Positions 24,848-33,428 of a DNA stretch of 64,000 nt are shown here, piece after piece. The position numbers and the translations under genes are program-made. How positions within the stretch are numbered: the stretch's first letter is position 1; each line of letters begins with the position of its first letter. Under the pieces are notes generated by a model. That model was not told the origin of the DNA and ran no database searches. It saw nothing but the letters and a program-made list of their open reading frames with translations. This DNA is from Slackia piriformis YIT 12062 (GTDB taxonomy: Bacteria; Actinomycetota; Coriobacteriia; Coriobacteriales; Eggerthellaceae): NCBI RefSeq assembly GCF_000296445.1, contig NZ_JH815198.1, positions 608,975 to 672,974 on the forward strand. Direction: 5' to 3'.

Positions 24848-26194
24848 CTAAGAAGCCGCGCGCATCTCCTCGAGCGTCTTGCCCGCGTCGGGGTCGTCGA
24901 ACACGGCCTTGTTCACGCGGCCTTCCTGTTTGGCGACGACCATGGTGCATACGGCGTCTCCCGTGATATTGACGGCCGTGCGCGTCATATCGAGGATGCG
25001 GTCGATGCCCATGATCAGTGCGATGCCCTCAAGCGGCAGTCCTACGGAATTGAACACCATCGAAAGCGTGATGAGGCCGACGGAGGGAACGCCCGCGGTT
25101 CCGATCGAGGCGAGGGTGGCGGTGGCTATGACCGTCGCGTACTCGACCGGGCCGAGATCCACGCCGAATAATTGGGCGGTGAACACGACCGCCACGCCCT
25201 GCATGATTGCGGTGCCATCCATATTGATGGTGGCGCCCAAGGGGATGGTGAATGAGGAGATGCGGCGATCTACGCCCATCTTCTTGTCCAGGGTCTCGAT
25301 GTTCAGCGGAATGGTGGCGTTAGAGGTTGCTGTGGAGAACGCGAACGCCATGACCGAGACGAACTTCTTCAAAAACGTGAACGGGTTGACGTGCGCGAAC
25401 ACGCTCAGCAAGATCATGTAGACCACGAGGCATTGCAGAGCAAGCGCCAGAAGAACCCCGAGCATGTATTTCACCATGGGCAAGAACGCATCGAAGCCTA
25501 TGTTGGCGAAGGTGCGCGAAAGCAGGCAGAATACGCCGATGGGAGCGACGAGCATGACAATGGAGGTCATCTTCATCATGATGTCGTTGAACTGCTCGAA
25601 GAAGCTGTGCACCGTTTCTGCCTTGCGGCCAAGCAGCGCGATGATGATGCCCACGAACAGGGCGAAGAAAATGACCGGGAGCATGTCGCCGTTGGCGAGC
25701 GACTGGATGGGGTTTTTCGGAATGATGTTCAGAAGCGTATCGGCGATGGAAAGCTCCGAGGCCGCGCTTGCGGTATCGAGCGTCGAGGTATCGCTCACTA
25801 CAATCGAGGACATGTCGACGCCTTTGCCCGGGCTGATCAGATTGCCGACGCCCAATGCCACGCCAACGGCGATGGCGGTCGTGCATATGTAGAAGATAAG
25901 CGTCTTCACGCCAACGGTGCCGAGGGTCTTGGTATCGCCGATAGAGGCGGCGCCGCAGATAATCGAGCAGAACACGAGCGGAACGACGAGCATCTGCATC
26001 AAGCGGATGAATCCTTGGCCGACGATGTAGAAGACGCCGTCGACGAACACGTCGTCTCGCACGGTTCCGGCGGGGATGAGGTAGTGAAAGATCACGCCGC
26101 AGACGATGCCGAGCACGAGCGCGATAAGAATGGTGGTGGTCAGGCCGAGTTTGCGACGTTTTTTCGTCATGGCCTTTTCGGGGGTTTCGGTCAT
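24848..26194 (-). CDS. Dicarboxylate/amino acid:cation symporter (DAACS family)
   Basis: The 448-residue protein has about eight membrane helices and the DAACS signatures: VVPLVFCSIICGAASIGD, the serine-rich hairpin region [33 protein letters not shown] and the final DRILDMTRTAVNITGDAVCTMVVAK. Members (GltP, DctA, GltT) import glutamate, aspartate or C4-dicarboxylates with protons or sodium. The NMDGT and DRxxDMxRTxxNVxGD stretches resemble the glutamate/aspartate group, but the substrate is not certain. ATG 26194 follows GAAAGGAGCATCC. The RmlD-like gene is only 18 bases upstream, so the two are likely cotranscribed. Confidence 0.88.
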   Translation of the reverse strand: MTETPEKAMTKKRRKLGLTTTILIALVLGIVCGVIFHYLIPAGTVRDDVFVDGVFYIVGQGFIRLMQMLVVPLVFCSIICGAASIGDTKTLGTVGVKTLIFYICTTAIAVGVALGVGNLISPGKGVDMSSIVVSDTSTLDTASAASELSIADTLLNIIPKNPIQSLANGDMLPVIFFALFVGIIIALLGRKAETVHSFFEQFNDIMMKMTSIVMLVAPIGVFCLLSRTFANIGFDAFLPMVKYMLGVLLALALQCLVVYMILLSVFAHVNPFTFLKKFVSVMAFAFSTATSNATIPLNIETLDKKMGVDRRISSFTIPLGATINMDGTAIMQGVAVVFTAQLFGVDLGPVEYATVIATATLASIGTAGVPSVGLITLSMVFNSVGLPLEGIALIMGIDRILDMTRTAVNITGDAVCTMVVAKQEGRVNKAVFDDPDAGKTLEEMRAAS

Positions 26195-26212
26195 GGATGC
26201 TCCTTTCTCGCG

Positions 26213-27064
26213 CTAGGCCGTCATGCCGTGGTCGGCCATGTAGGCCTTCAGGTCGTCTTCCCATCGGGGCATTTCGAAGATACCGGTCATCTTGATCATG
26301 AGGTTTTCAAGCTCGATGCGGTAGGCGTCTTCGGGATTTTGCTTGCCTACGAGATTCGTGGTGGGGACGCCGGCGAGCTCGAGCGCGCGCTTGGCGAATT
26401 CGTAGCGGCTGCACAGCCCTTCCGTTGATGCGTGGAAGGTGCCGAACTCGCCCGATTCCATGACGGAGATGACGAAGTTGGCATAGGTGTTCGACGAGGT
26501 AGGGGAGGCAAACTGGTTCGCGGGGACTTCGATTGTCTCGCCTTTTCTGCTCATTTCTATTATGCGTACGAGATAGTCGGTAGGCAGCGCGGTGTATACC
26601 CAAGAAGATCGCACGATGATGTGGCGGGGATTGAGCTCGCGAACGAGCGTTTCGCCCGCTTCCTTCGATTTTCCGTAGACGTGGGGAGGCAGCGTCTTGT
26701 CGAACTCGTTGACGGGGTGCTGGATGGAGCCGGGGTAGAGGTCGTCGGTTGAAAGGTGGACGATCAGGCCGCCGACGGCCGCGCTGGCGATGGCAAGGTT
26801 GCGCGCGCCGAGGGCGTTGACCTTGTAGGCGCGTGTGGGGTCTTGCTCGGCGAGTTCCTTGCTGGAAAGGCCCGCGCAATTGACCACGACGTCGGGACGG
26901 TAGGTATCGACGTAGTTGTTGACCGCTTCGAGATCGGTGATGTCGAGCTCGGCGTCTGTCGTCATGATGATGTAGCGTGCGTGATCGAGGTGGTGTTCGA
27001 TCGCTTGGCCCATGCGTCCAGCCGCGCCCGCGATCCAGATGACCTCTTGGGGACCCATTCTCAT
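26213..27064 (-). CDS. RmlD-like NAD(P)-dependent sugar-nucleotide reductase (SDR family)
   Basis: The 283-residue protein resembles dTDP-4-dehydrorhamnose reductase. It has the Rossmann motif IWIAGAAGRMGQAIEHHL, then ELDITDLEAVNNYVDTYRPDVVVNCAG, LIVHLSTDDLYPGS, the catalytic YGKSKEAGE (Tyr-x-x-x-Lys) and IIVRSSWVYT. The first glycine motif is GAAGRMG rather than GxxGQLG. No other rhamnose genes lie nearby, so dTDP-rhamnose synthesis is not assured; it could act on another nucleotide sugar. ATG 27064 (or 27058) follows AAGAGGA. It precedes the DAACS transporter by 18 bases. Confidence 0.78.
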   Translation of the reverse strand: MRMGPQEVIWIAGAAGRMGQAIEHHLDHARYIIMTTDAELDITDLEAVNNYVDTYRPDVVVNCAGLSSKELAEQDPTRAYKVNALGARNLAIASAAVGGLIVHLSTDDLYPGSIQHPVNEFDKTLPPHVYGKSKEAGETLVRELNPRHIIVRSSWVYTALPTDYLVRIIEMSRKGETIEVPANQFASPTSSNTYANFVISVMESGEFGTFHASTEGLCSRYEFAKRALELAGVPTTNLVGKQNPEDAYRIELENLMIKMTGIFEMPRWEDDLKAYMADHGMTA

Positions 27065-27307
27065 ATATCCTCTTTTCGACAGGTGCTCGCGCAAAGCCGA
27101 ATCGTGGAAAGCGGAACTCTGGCGAGCTGAAACGGTGGAAGCAAGGAATTATAAGCCTGGCGAAGAACCGCAAGACTGCAGCGCACGGACTGTTTCCGGT
27201 ATTTAACAATTTGTCGGCGAGCGGTTTGTTTCGCTGCCGAATTCTTTGCTCCTGTCGAGGGGACGAACGTCCGCGTTCGCCCCCTCGACTTGGTCGAAAA
27301 GCCGTGC

Positions 27308-28909
27308 CTAGGAGCTTTCGAGCGGGAAACGCATGGTTGTTTCGAAGCCCGCTGGGTCGCTCGTGGAGAAATCGATGCGCCCGCCGTGCGCTATGACGAT
27401 GCGCGCCACAAGGGAGAGGCCCAGACCGTGGTCGTTGAAGCCCGCGAGCTCTTTCGGGCGAAGCGAAGGTGGCATCTCGGCGGAGCCGGCCTCGCTTTCG
27501 GGTGCAATGGGCGCCCGCGCCGCCCGTGCGCCCATCGCGGCGTACTCTTCGTAGTGCGGGGGCGGAACAGGCCCGTTGTCGCGGCGGTCTTCGGAAAAGG
27601 CGGATGATGCGATGTTTTGGGCTTCGAGGTTGAGCCGGGCGATCGATTCTTCTGCCATACCGGTTCCGTCGTCGGCCACGCGAAGCAGCGCGAATCCTTC
27701 GCGCACGTCGGCTCCGAGCGTTATAGTGCAGCCTCCGTCGTTATGGCGCAGGGAGTTGTCGATAAGGTTGCGTACGGCGCGCGTGATAAGCCTTTCGTCC
27801 AGGGAGACACGCACCTGCTCCGCCGCCGGAGAGATATCGGCCTCGATGGAGAAGCGTTCATCAAGGCGGTCGTTGGCGCAGTCTGCGGCGATGGATCTGA
27901 CCATGCGGGCGAAGGCTGCGGGATGCGCGTCGAGCGGCTGCATGTCGTATTCGAGCTTCGAGGCTATGTTGAGGTCCGAGACGAGGTCGCGGATTCGCGC
28001 GCTCTGCCTCACGACAATACGTGCCGAAGCACGCACCTCATCGGACAGGCTCTGGTTTTCGGCTATGCCCTCGGCGTGTCCCATGGCTATGGCGAGCGGT
28101 GTGCGGATGTCATGGCTTACGCCGGCCACCCACCGCTTGCGTGCTTCGTCTTTGCGTCGCATGATGGCGCTCGCGGCGTTGATACTTTCTCCCACCTCGG
28201 AAAGCGAACCCGTCGCGTTGATATGCGCAGGTTTGCCCCGGGCGAGGTCGTCGAGCGATTTCACCATGGGTTCGATGTTTTTTTCGACGCGTCGGCGTGA
28301 CACGAAATATGCCAGGAACATGATTCCCGCATCCACGATGAAGATGAAGAAAATGTAGAACGGGGTGCGCAGCATGGTTTGCTGCGGCCAGTAGTTCAGG
28401 GGAAACATCGCGTAGGAGTCTTTGGGAAATCCAGTGACCAGGATTCCGTCGTCTCGCTTGCAGATAAAGCACGGGTAGTCGTCGAGATAGCCCATGCGCG
28501 CAAAGGTCGCGGCGTCTGCGAGCGTGTAGGGGCGTATGACGCTTTCCGGGGCGTTTCTGCTCCAGTCCACGGTTCCTTCGTTGGATATGAGAATAGCCCA
28601 GCATTGCTCTTCGTCCATCCAGTTCTGGGCGTAGGTGGAAAGCTCGTAGTCTCCGTCTTCGTTTCGGACGAGGTCTTCTCCTATTTTCATGGTGACGCCT
28701 TTGGGCGTTCCACTGCCGAATGCCTGATTGTTCTCATAGATGGTGATTCCCATATAAAGGAACAGGTCGACGAAGAGCAAAAGAATCGTCAGGCAGACGA
28801 ACAACGCAGCTTGCTTTCCTATGGAGAACGGGGCGAACGTCTTGCGGCGTGCCCGTTTTGCGCGCTCTTGCGAAGGAGAGAATGTCGAATCGTTCTTATG
28901 CGCGCCCAT
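27308..28909 (-). CDS. Membrane sensor histidine kinase with enlarged ATP lid
   Basis: The 533-residue kinase has a membrane helix (about 33-56), a ~125-residue extracellular part containing two cysteines (PCFICKRDD), a second helix (about 183-204), a HAMP-like linker, phospho-His266 in SHDIRTPL, the N box RAVRNLIDNSLRHND, the G1 box DDGTGM (413-418) and the G2 box GLGLS (495-499). About 77 residues, rich in Pro/Ala/Glu, separate G1 from G2, roughly twice the usual ATP-lid length. It is the partner of the regulator one base upstream. The pair faces a Bce-like ABC transporter, suggesting a response to cell-envelope stress, though the sensor is far larger than in BceS kinases. Confidence 0.87.
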   Translation of the reverse strand: MGAHKNDSTFSPSQERAKRARRKTFAPFSIGKQAALFVCLTILLLFVDLFLYMGITIYENNQAFGSGTPKGVTMKIGEDLVRNEDGDYELSTYAQNWMDEEQCWAILISNEGTVDWSRNAPESVIRPYTLADAATFARMGYLDDYPCFICKRDDGILVTGFPKDSYAMFPLNYWPQQTMLRTPFYIFFIFIVDAGIMFLAYFVSRRRVEKNIEPMVKSLDDLARGKPAHINATGSLSEVGESINAASAIMRRKDEARKRWVAGVSHDIRTPLAIAMGHAEGIAENQSLSDEVRASARIVVRQSARIRDLVSDLNIASKLEYDMQPLDAHPAAFARMVRSIAADCANDRLDERFSIEADISPAAEQVRVSLDERLITRAVRNLIDNSLRHNDGGCTITLGADVREGFALLRVADDGTGMAEESIARLNLEAQNIASSAFSEDRRDNGPVPPPHYEEYAAMGARAARAPIAPESEAGSAEMPPSLRPKELAGFNDHGLGLSLVARIVIAHGGRIDFSTSDPAGFETTMRFPLESS

Positions 28910-28910
28910 G

Positions 28911-29630
28911 CTAGCGATCCTTTAAGACGTTGAGCCTGTATCCCAGGCCTTTCGCCGTGACAAGGGATTGGGGCTGGGAGGGGTCCTTCTCGATTTTTTC
29001 GCGAATACGGCGCACATGCGTCATGAGCGATTGCGCGTAGCCGAAGGAATCGCCCCAGGCGGCTTCGCACAGGGCGTCGGTCGTCACGATGCGGTTCGCG
29101 TTGCGGGCGAGCGTGTCGAGAATCGCCCGCTCCTTAACCGTCAGCGTCAGGTGTTCGCCGGTGTCGCGGCGTAGCACGTCGGCGTTCGCGAGGTCGAGCG
29201 TGGCGTTTTCCAGGTATACGGTTTCGGGCTCGGCCGGATAGCAGCGTCGCAGTACTGCCTGCATGCGCAAGATGAGCTCTTGCGGGCTGAACGGTTTCGT
29301 CACGTAGTCGTCGGCGCCGCAGCGCAGTCCGGCGAGGCGATCGTCCGTTTCATCTTTCGCCGTGAGGAAGATGACGGGCAGGGGCGTGTCGGGCTCGAAG
29401 GCGCGCAGGTATTGGCACAGCGTGAATCCGTCGCCGTCGGGAAGCATGACGTCGAGCAGGGCAAGCTCGGGCTTTGTCTGCCGGTATGCGGCAAGCGCTT
29501 CCTGCACGTTGGCCGCTTGGGCAACATGGGAAAAGCCCTCCGCTTCGAGCATGGCCGCCACCATGCGGCGCAGCTCGGGTTCGTCGTCCACCAGGAGAAT
29601 CCTCCGTTTTTTCAAGCTTTGGTCGCTCAT
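28911..29630 (-). CDS. OmpR-family response regulator
   Basis: The 239-residue regulator contains RRILLVDDEPELRRM, phospho-acceptor aspartate in LALLDVMLPDGDGF, VIFLTAKDE and VTKPFSPQEL, then a winged-helix domain ending MTHVRRIREKIEKD...VTAKGLGYRL. ATG 29630 follows GGAGCG; the upstream extension is not supported. The kinase starts one base after its stop. The likely target is the divergent ABC operon, whose upstream region has direct repeats with 11-bp spacing, the spacing used by OmpR/PhoB dimers. Confidence 0.88.
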   Translation of the reverse strand: MSDQSLKKRRILLVDDEPELRRMVAAMLEAEGFSHVAQAANVQEALAAYRQTKPELALLDVMLPDGDGFTLCQYLRAFEPDTPLPVIFLTAKDETDDRLAGLRCGADDYVTKPFSPQELILRMQAVLRRCYPAEPETVYLENATLDLANADVLRRDTGEHLTLTVKERAILDTLARNANRIVTTDALCEAAWGDSFGYAQSLMTHVRRIREKIEKDPSQPQSLVTAKGLGYRLNVLKDR

Positions 29631-29825
29631 CGTCGCTCCAGGATGTCGTCGTGCATTCGTTGCGTACGCGGCGTCGTCGAACATGGCTCGGCGTGCGGGC
29701 GGGGCACAAGACCCTGCGGGTCTGCCGCGCATGCGGCATTGCCTGGACCCGCCGGTTTTCGGGCGTGCGTGCGCTTCGTCCATTAAAGCACGAAGCGCCG
29801 TTCGTGGAGCATTCGACGCATCGAT

Positions 29826-29857
29826 GTCAGGCAAACGTCAGGTTGGGGAAAGGTTGG
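29826..29857. promoter_or_regulatory. Candidate response-regulator binding site upstream of the ABC operon
   Basis: GTCAGG occurs at 29826 and 29837, and GGTTGG at 29841 and 29852. Each pair is 11 bp apart, one helical turn, as in OmpR-family tandem half-sites. It lies about 120 bases before the ABC ATPase gene in the divergent region. Assignment is inference. Confidence 0.4.
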
Positions 29858-29974
29858 CGCAAGGGGGCGCTTCTACGATGGAATGGTCATGAAATGCGGG
29901 CGTTTCGCTTGGCCACCGCCTTGGCGGGCGTGGCGTCGAGTGCGTTTTGCCCGTCGCAACGATAGGAGGAAGCC

Positions 29975-30754
29975 ATGGCAGGTCATGTGCTTGAAGTTCA
30001 AAACGTCACGAAACGCTACGGCAGCGCGAAGCGCGGGGACGAGCTGGCGACGCTCGGTCTTGCGGGCGTGAGCTTTTTCGTGGACGAAGGCGAGTTCGTA
30101 GGGATTATGGGCCCGTCTGGTTCGGGCAAATCCACGCTTTTGAACTGCATATCCACGATCGATGTGGTCACGAGCGGCTCCATTCGCGTGGCGGGACGTG
30201 ATATAACGACGCTTTCTTCCAAGGAGCTTTCGCGCTTTCGCCGCGACGAGCTGGGGTTCGTCTTCCAGGATTCGAACCTACTTGACACATTGACGGTGCG
30301 AGAGAACATCGCCCTTGCGCTCACCATCCAGAAGGCTCCTTCGAGAGAGATTCCCGCGCGCGTGGAAGACATGGCGTCGCGCCTTTCCATCGTCGAGGTG
30401 CTCGACAAGTACCCGTATCAGATATCCGGAGGACAGAAGCAGCGTGCCGCCGCGGCCCGTGCGGTCATCACGCGTCCGAGCCTCGTCTTGGCGGACGAGC
30501 CCACCGGCGCCCTCGACTCGAAATCTTCCGGGCAGCTGCTTGAGACCTTCGAGCTTCTCAACCGCCTGGGCTCGACGATTGTCATGGTGACCCACGACGC
30601 CTTTACCGCCAGCTGGTGCAGCCGCATCATCTTTATCAAGGACGGAAAGCTGTGGGGCCAGCTGCGTCGCGAGCAGAGCACGCGCGAGCAGTTCTTCGCG
30701 AAGATCGTCGCCGCAACCACCCAGCTCGGATCGGAGGCGGACCATGCTTGCTAA
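29975..30754 (+). CDS. ABC transporter ATPase, BceA-like
   Basis: The 259-residue ATPase has Walker A GPSGSGKSTLL, Q-loop FVFQDSNLLDTLTV, signature ISGGQKQRAAAARA, Walker B LVLADEPTGALD and the H-loop VTHD. It resembles the BceA/LolD group, which powers large FtsX-type permeases that remove or sense peptide antibiotics rather than import nutrients. ATG 29975 follows GATAGGAGGAAGCC. It overlaps the permease gene by 11 bases. With the divergent two-component system it forms a Bce-like resistance module. Confidence 0.9.
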   Translation: MAGHVLEVQNVTKRYGSAKRGDELATLGLAGVSFFVDEGEFVGIMGPSGSGKSTLLNCISTIDVVTSGSIRVAGRDITTLSSKELSRFRRDELGFVFQDSNLLDTLTVRENIALALTIQKAPSREIPARVEDMASRLSIVEVLDKYPYQISGGQKQRAAAARAVITRPSLVLADEPTGALDSKSSGQLLETFELLNRLGSTIVMVTHDAFTASWCSRIIFIKDGKLWGQLRREQSTREQFFAKIVAATTQLGSEADHAC

Positions 30755-32846
30755 GCTCGCGTTCGCCAATGTGCGAAAATCGGCGAAGGATTTCGCCGTG
30801 TACTTTTTCACGCTGGTGCTGGGCATCGCCGTGTTCTACGCATTCAACTCCGTTGCCGGGTCGGATGCTGTCGCGCGCATCTCCGAGGACACGCGGCAGA
30901 TGGTGGAACTTTTGGGCGTGATCATATCCGGCGTCTCGCTGTTCATCGCGGTCATCCTGGCGTTTCTTGTCATCTACGCCAACCGTTTCCTCATCAAGAG
31001 GCGCAACAAGGAATTCGCTCTGTATCTGACGCTCGGCATGCGCAAGAGCGACTTGTTCAAGGTTTCCGCTCTGGAGACGTGCATCGTGGGAGCGCTTTCG
31101 CTTGTCGTGGGGCTTGCCTTGGGCATCGGGATATCCCAGGTTCTTTCCAACGTGGCGGCCTCGATGTTCGATACCGCGGTGGAAGGCGTGGCGTTTTCCA
31201 TCTCCGCGGAAACGCTCGTCTATACCGTTGCTGTCTTCGCGGTTATTTTCTTCGTCACGGTCGCGCTCAATACGGGTTATCTGTTCAAGGCGAAGCTTAT
31301 CGATCTGCTGCATGGCGATCGGAAGAACGAGGTGCTGACCCTGCGCAGCCTGCCGCTTTCCTTCGTTCTTTTCGTCGTATCGTGCGTAATCATCGGCATT
31401 TCCTACAAGCTTCTGATGGACAACGGCCTCATGAACGTCAATGAGCAGTTCATTGGTGCGACGGTTCTGGTATGCGTGGGAACCGTGTTGTTCTTCTATT
31501 CGCTCTCCGGGTTTCTGCTCCGCCTTTTCCAGACGATAAGGCCGCTGTACCTGCGTGGCTTGAACATGTTCTTTCTGCGCCAGCTTTCTGCACGTGTGAA
31601 TTCCGCGTTCGTGTCGATGAGCGTGATTTCGCTGACGCTCTTCCTTGCTATCACCAGCGTGTGCGGCGGCATAGGCATCTGCAACGCGATGGCGTCGGGG
31701 GTGGAAAGCGGGACGAAATATGACGCAAGCGTCATTACCGGCTATATGACGCCCGACCCCGAAAGCGGCGAGATGGTCTCGATTGTCCCCGAGGGTTTCG
31801 ATGCGTTCGTCGAAGAGCACGATCGCGATATGGCCTCTGGGCTTGCCGACAGTGCCGCCGCGCTCGGCGCCGCATCGTGGGACGATCTTGTCGATCGCAG
31901 CGTCCAGGTTGATTTCTACATGTCGGGCATCACGTACGGCGACGTAAGGCAGGCTTCGGGCGAATCGATTTTCGATCACGTAGGCGCCGGCATCATGTCT
32001 TCCGATATGGAGTCGAACTCGTTTCTCGATGTAGTGGGCGTTTCGCAGTTCAACGATGCGCGCGAGCTTGCGGGGCTGGAGCCTGTTGCCCTCGGGGAGG
32101 ACGAGGCGCTAATTTGGAGCGACTTCACCACGACCGTGCCGTATTTCGAAGCGGTTGCCAGCAAACAGCCGGTTCTTTCTTACGAAGGACGCGACCTGCG
32201 CGTGAGAAGCGAGATTTCGCGCGACACGCTTGAGACCACCGGCGTGGCCCAAAGGGCTGGTGTGCTTGTGGTTCCCGATTCGTGCATCCCTTCTGACGCG
32301 GTCCCCTACTCGTCGTTGCTCGACGTGCAGTGCAAACCGGGCCAGGCCGAGGCGTTCGGTGCTTTTATGGACGAGGTCGAAAACACTCCGGATACGAACA
32401 CGTGGCCGGTGACGATGGTGCAGACGGCGTCTGACGTGCGTACGCAGAGCAAAGGCCTTGTGGCCGTGGTGAGCTATCTGGCCATGTATATCGGCTTCGT
32501 TTTGGTAATCGCCTGTGCGGCAATCCTTGCGATTCAGCAGCTGACCGACGCTTCGAACAATGTGCGCCGCTATGAGCTGCTCGCCAAGCTCGGCGCCCCC
32601 GAGTCCATGATAAGCGGCGCCCTTTTCAAGCAGATCGGCATCTACTTCCTCTTCCCGCTTGTGCTAGGCGTCGCGCATACGCTGTGTGCCATGCAAGTGG
32701 TGATCGATGTAGTGAGGGTGTTCGGATACATGGATATCGGCCAGATGAGCGTAATCGCCGTCGCGGCATTCCTGGCGGTGTACGGCGCATACTTCCTTGT
32801 GACGTATTTCACGGCACGCGCCATGGTGAGGTTCCGTCGTTCATAG
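30744..32846 (+). CDS. BceB-like FtsX-family ABC permease
   Basis: The 700-residue permease has about ten membrane helices arranged as in BceB. A first helix follows LAFANVRKSAKDFAVYFFTL. FtsX-type clusters come around 50-220, including NKEFALYLTLGMRKSDLFKV, and around 580-695, including YELLAKLGAPESMISGALFKQ. A large ~240-residue extracellular domain lies between the two halves (about 320-570). Such permeases release lipid II-binding peptides from their target and report flux to a sensor kinase. The antibiotic specificity cannot be read from sequence. It ends the ABC operon. Confidence 0.88.
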   Translation: MLAKLAFANVRKSAKDFAVYFFTLVLGIAVFYAFNSVAGSDAVARISEDTRQMVELLGVIISGVSLFIAVILAFLVIYANRFLIKRRNKEFALYLTLGMRKSDLFKVSALETCIVGALSLVVGLALGIGISQVLSNVAASMFDTAVEGVAFSISAETLVYTVAVFAVIFFVTVALNTGYLFKAKLIDLLHGDRKNEVLTLRSLPLSFVLFVVSCVIIGISYKLLMDNGLMNVNEQFIGATVLVCVGTVLFFYSLSGFLLRLFQTIRPLYLRGLNMFFLRQLSARVNSAFVSMSVISLTLFLAITSVCGGIGICNAMASGVESGTKYDASVITGYMTPDPESGEMVSIVPEGFDAFVEEHDRDMASGLADSAAALGAASWDDLVDRSVQVDFYMSGITYGDVRQASGESIFDHVGAGIMSSDMESNSFLDVVGVSQFNDARELAGLEPVALGEDEALIWSDFTTTVPYFEAVASKQPVLSYEGRDLRVRSEISRDTLETTGVAQRAGVLVVPDSCIPSDAVPYSSLLDVQCKPGQAEAFGAFMDEVENTPDTNTWPVTMVQTASDVRTQSKGLVAVVSYLAMYIGFVLVIACAAILAIQQLTDASNNVRRYELLAKLGAPESMISGALFKQIGIYFLFPLVLGVAHTLCAMQVVIDVVRVFGYMDIGQMSVIAVAAFLAVYGAYFLVTYFTARAMVRFRRS

Positions 32847-32957
32847 AGCTCAATTGTTCGGCGCGTTTCAGCTGACGTATCACGTATCGGGAAGGGGCAT
32901 CGTGCTTAGTACGCGGGCCCTTTCCCAAATCGCCGTGCAAGCTCATAGAGCCAGGAT

Positions 32958-32996
32958 AAAAAACAGGCCGAGATGCATATGCGTGCATCCCGGCCT
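32958..32996 (-). terminator. Terminator of the multi-hairpin RNA (minus strand)
   Basis: On the minus strand AGGCCGGGATGCA-type arms (32996-32984 with 32977-32965, one internal mismatch) are followed by GTTTTTT. On the plus strand the same stem is followed by CTCTTT and may also stop the ABC operon. Confidence 0.85.
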
Positions 32997-33335
32997 CTTT
33001 GGGAAGAAGACGCTAGAGAGGAGAGAAGCGTCTTCGCCTTGGCGTGGTAAGCGCCCAAGGCTTCTCTACCGCCTGCAAGGGAAAGGGGCGGTTGTGGGCT
33101 TCGGCTCGTAGATAAAGGGGAAAGACGAGCCGAGCCGCGTCGGTCCGAGCAAGGAGGTTGGTGGACCGATTCGTCGGCTTGCGTATATATGGGGAAGAGC
33201 AAGCCGAGCGTGGGGCATGTCCGAAGGGTGTCATTCGGAACGATTGCCATAATAGGTTCGAAAACAGCCCCTGAAATCCCCCAATAGGGAGTATTTACGG
33301 CGATATTTAGGGCATTGCTCTGGTTTTAAGCGCCT
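32958..33335 (-). ncRNA. Candidate multi-hairpin regulatory RNA with C/U-rich loops
   Basis: Seven stem-loops follow one another on the minus strand: 33239-33220, 33207-33174, 33169-33140, 33133-33101, 33092-33068, 33061-33036 and 33034-33007, then a terminator. Stems are 6-9 perfect pairs. Loops are 8-16 bases and five carry anti-Shine-Dalgarno-like runs: UUCCCC, CCUCC, UUCCCC, UUUCCC and UCUCCUCU. A promoter candidate TTGACC (33372-33367) with CATAAA (33348-33343), 18 apart, would start the RNA near 33335. No protein is encoded. It lies between the convergent ABC permease and pdxR genes. Function as an mRNA-pairing RNA is inferred. Confidence 0.6.
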
Positions 33336-33428
33336 ACTCATTTTTATGTGAGGTATCAAAATGCCAGGTCAAAGTCATACTTTAAGTATGAGGATGCTTC
33401 GTTTGCCACAATGCGGGGTGTTTTGCCA

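Noticed and set aside
32906-33250. 114-codon minus-strand ORF across the multi-hairpin region
   Set aside because: It reads straight through hairpins and terminator with no ribosome binding site; composition reflects the stems.
33240-33290. GGTTCGAA sequence suggesting a tRNA T-arm
   Set aside because: No matching acceptor, D or anticodon arms around it.
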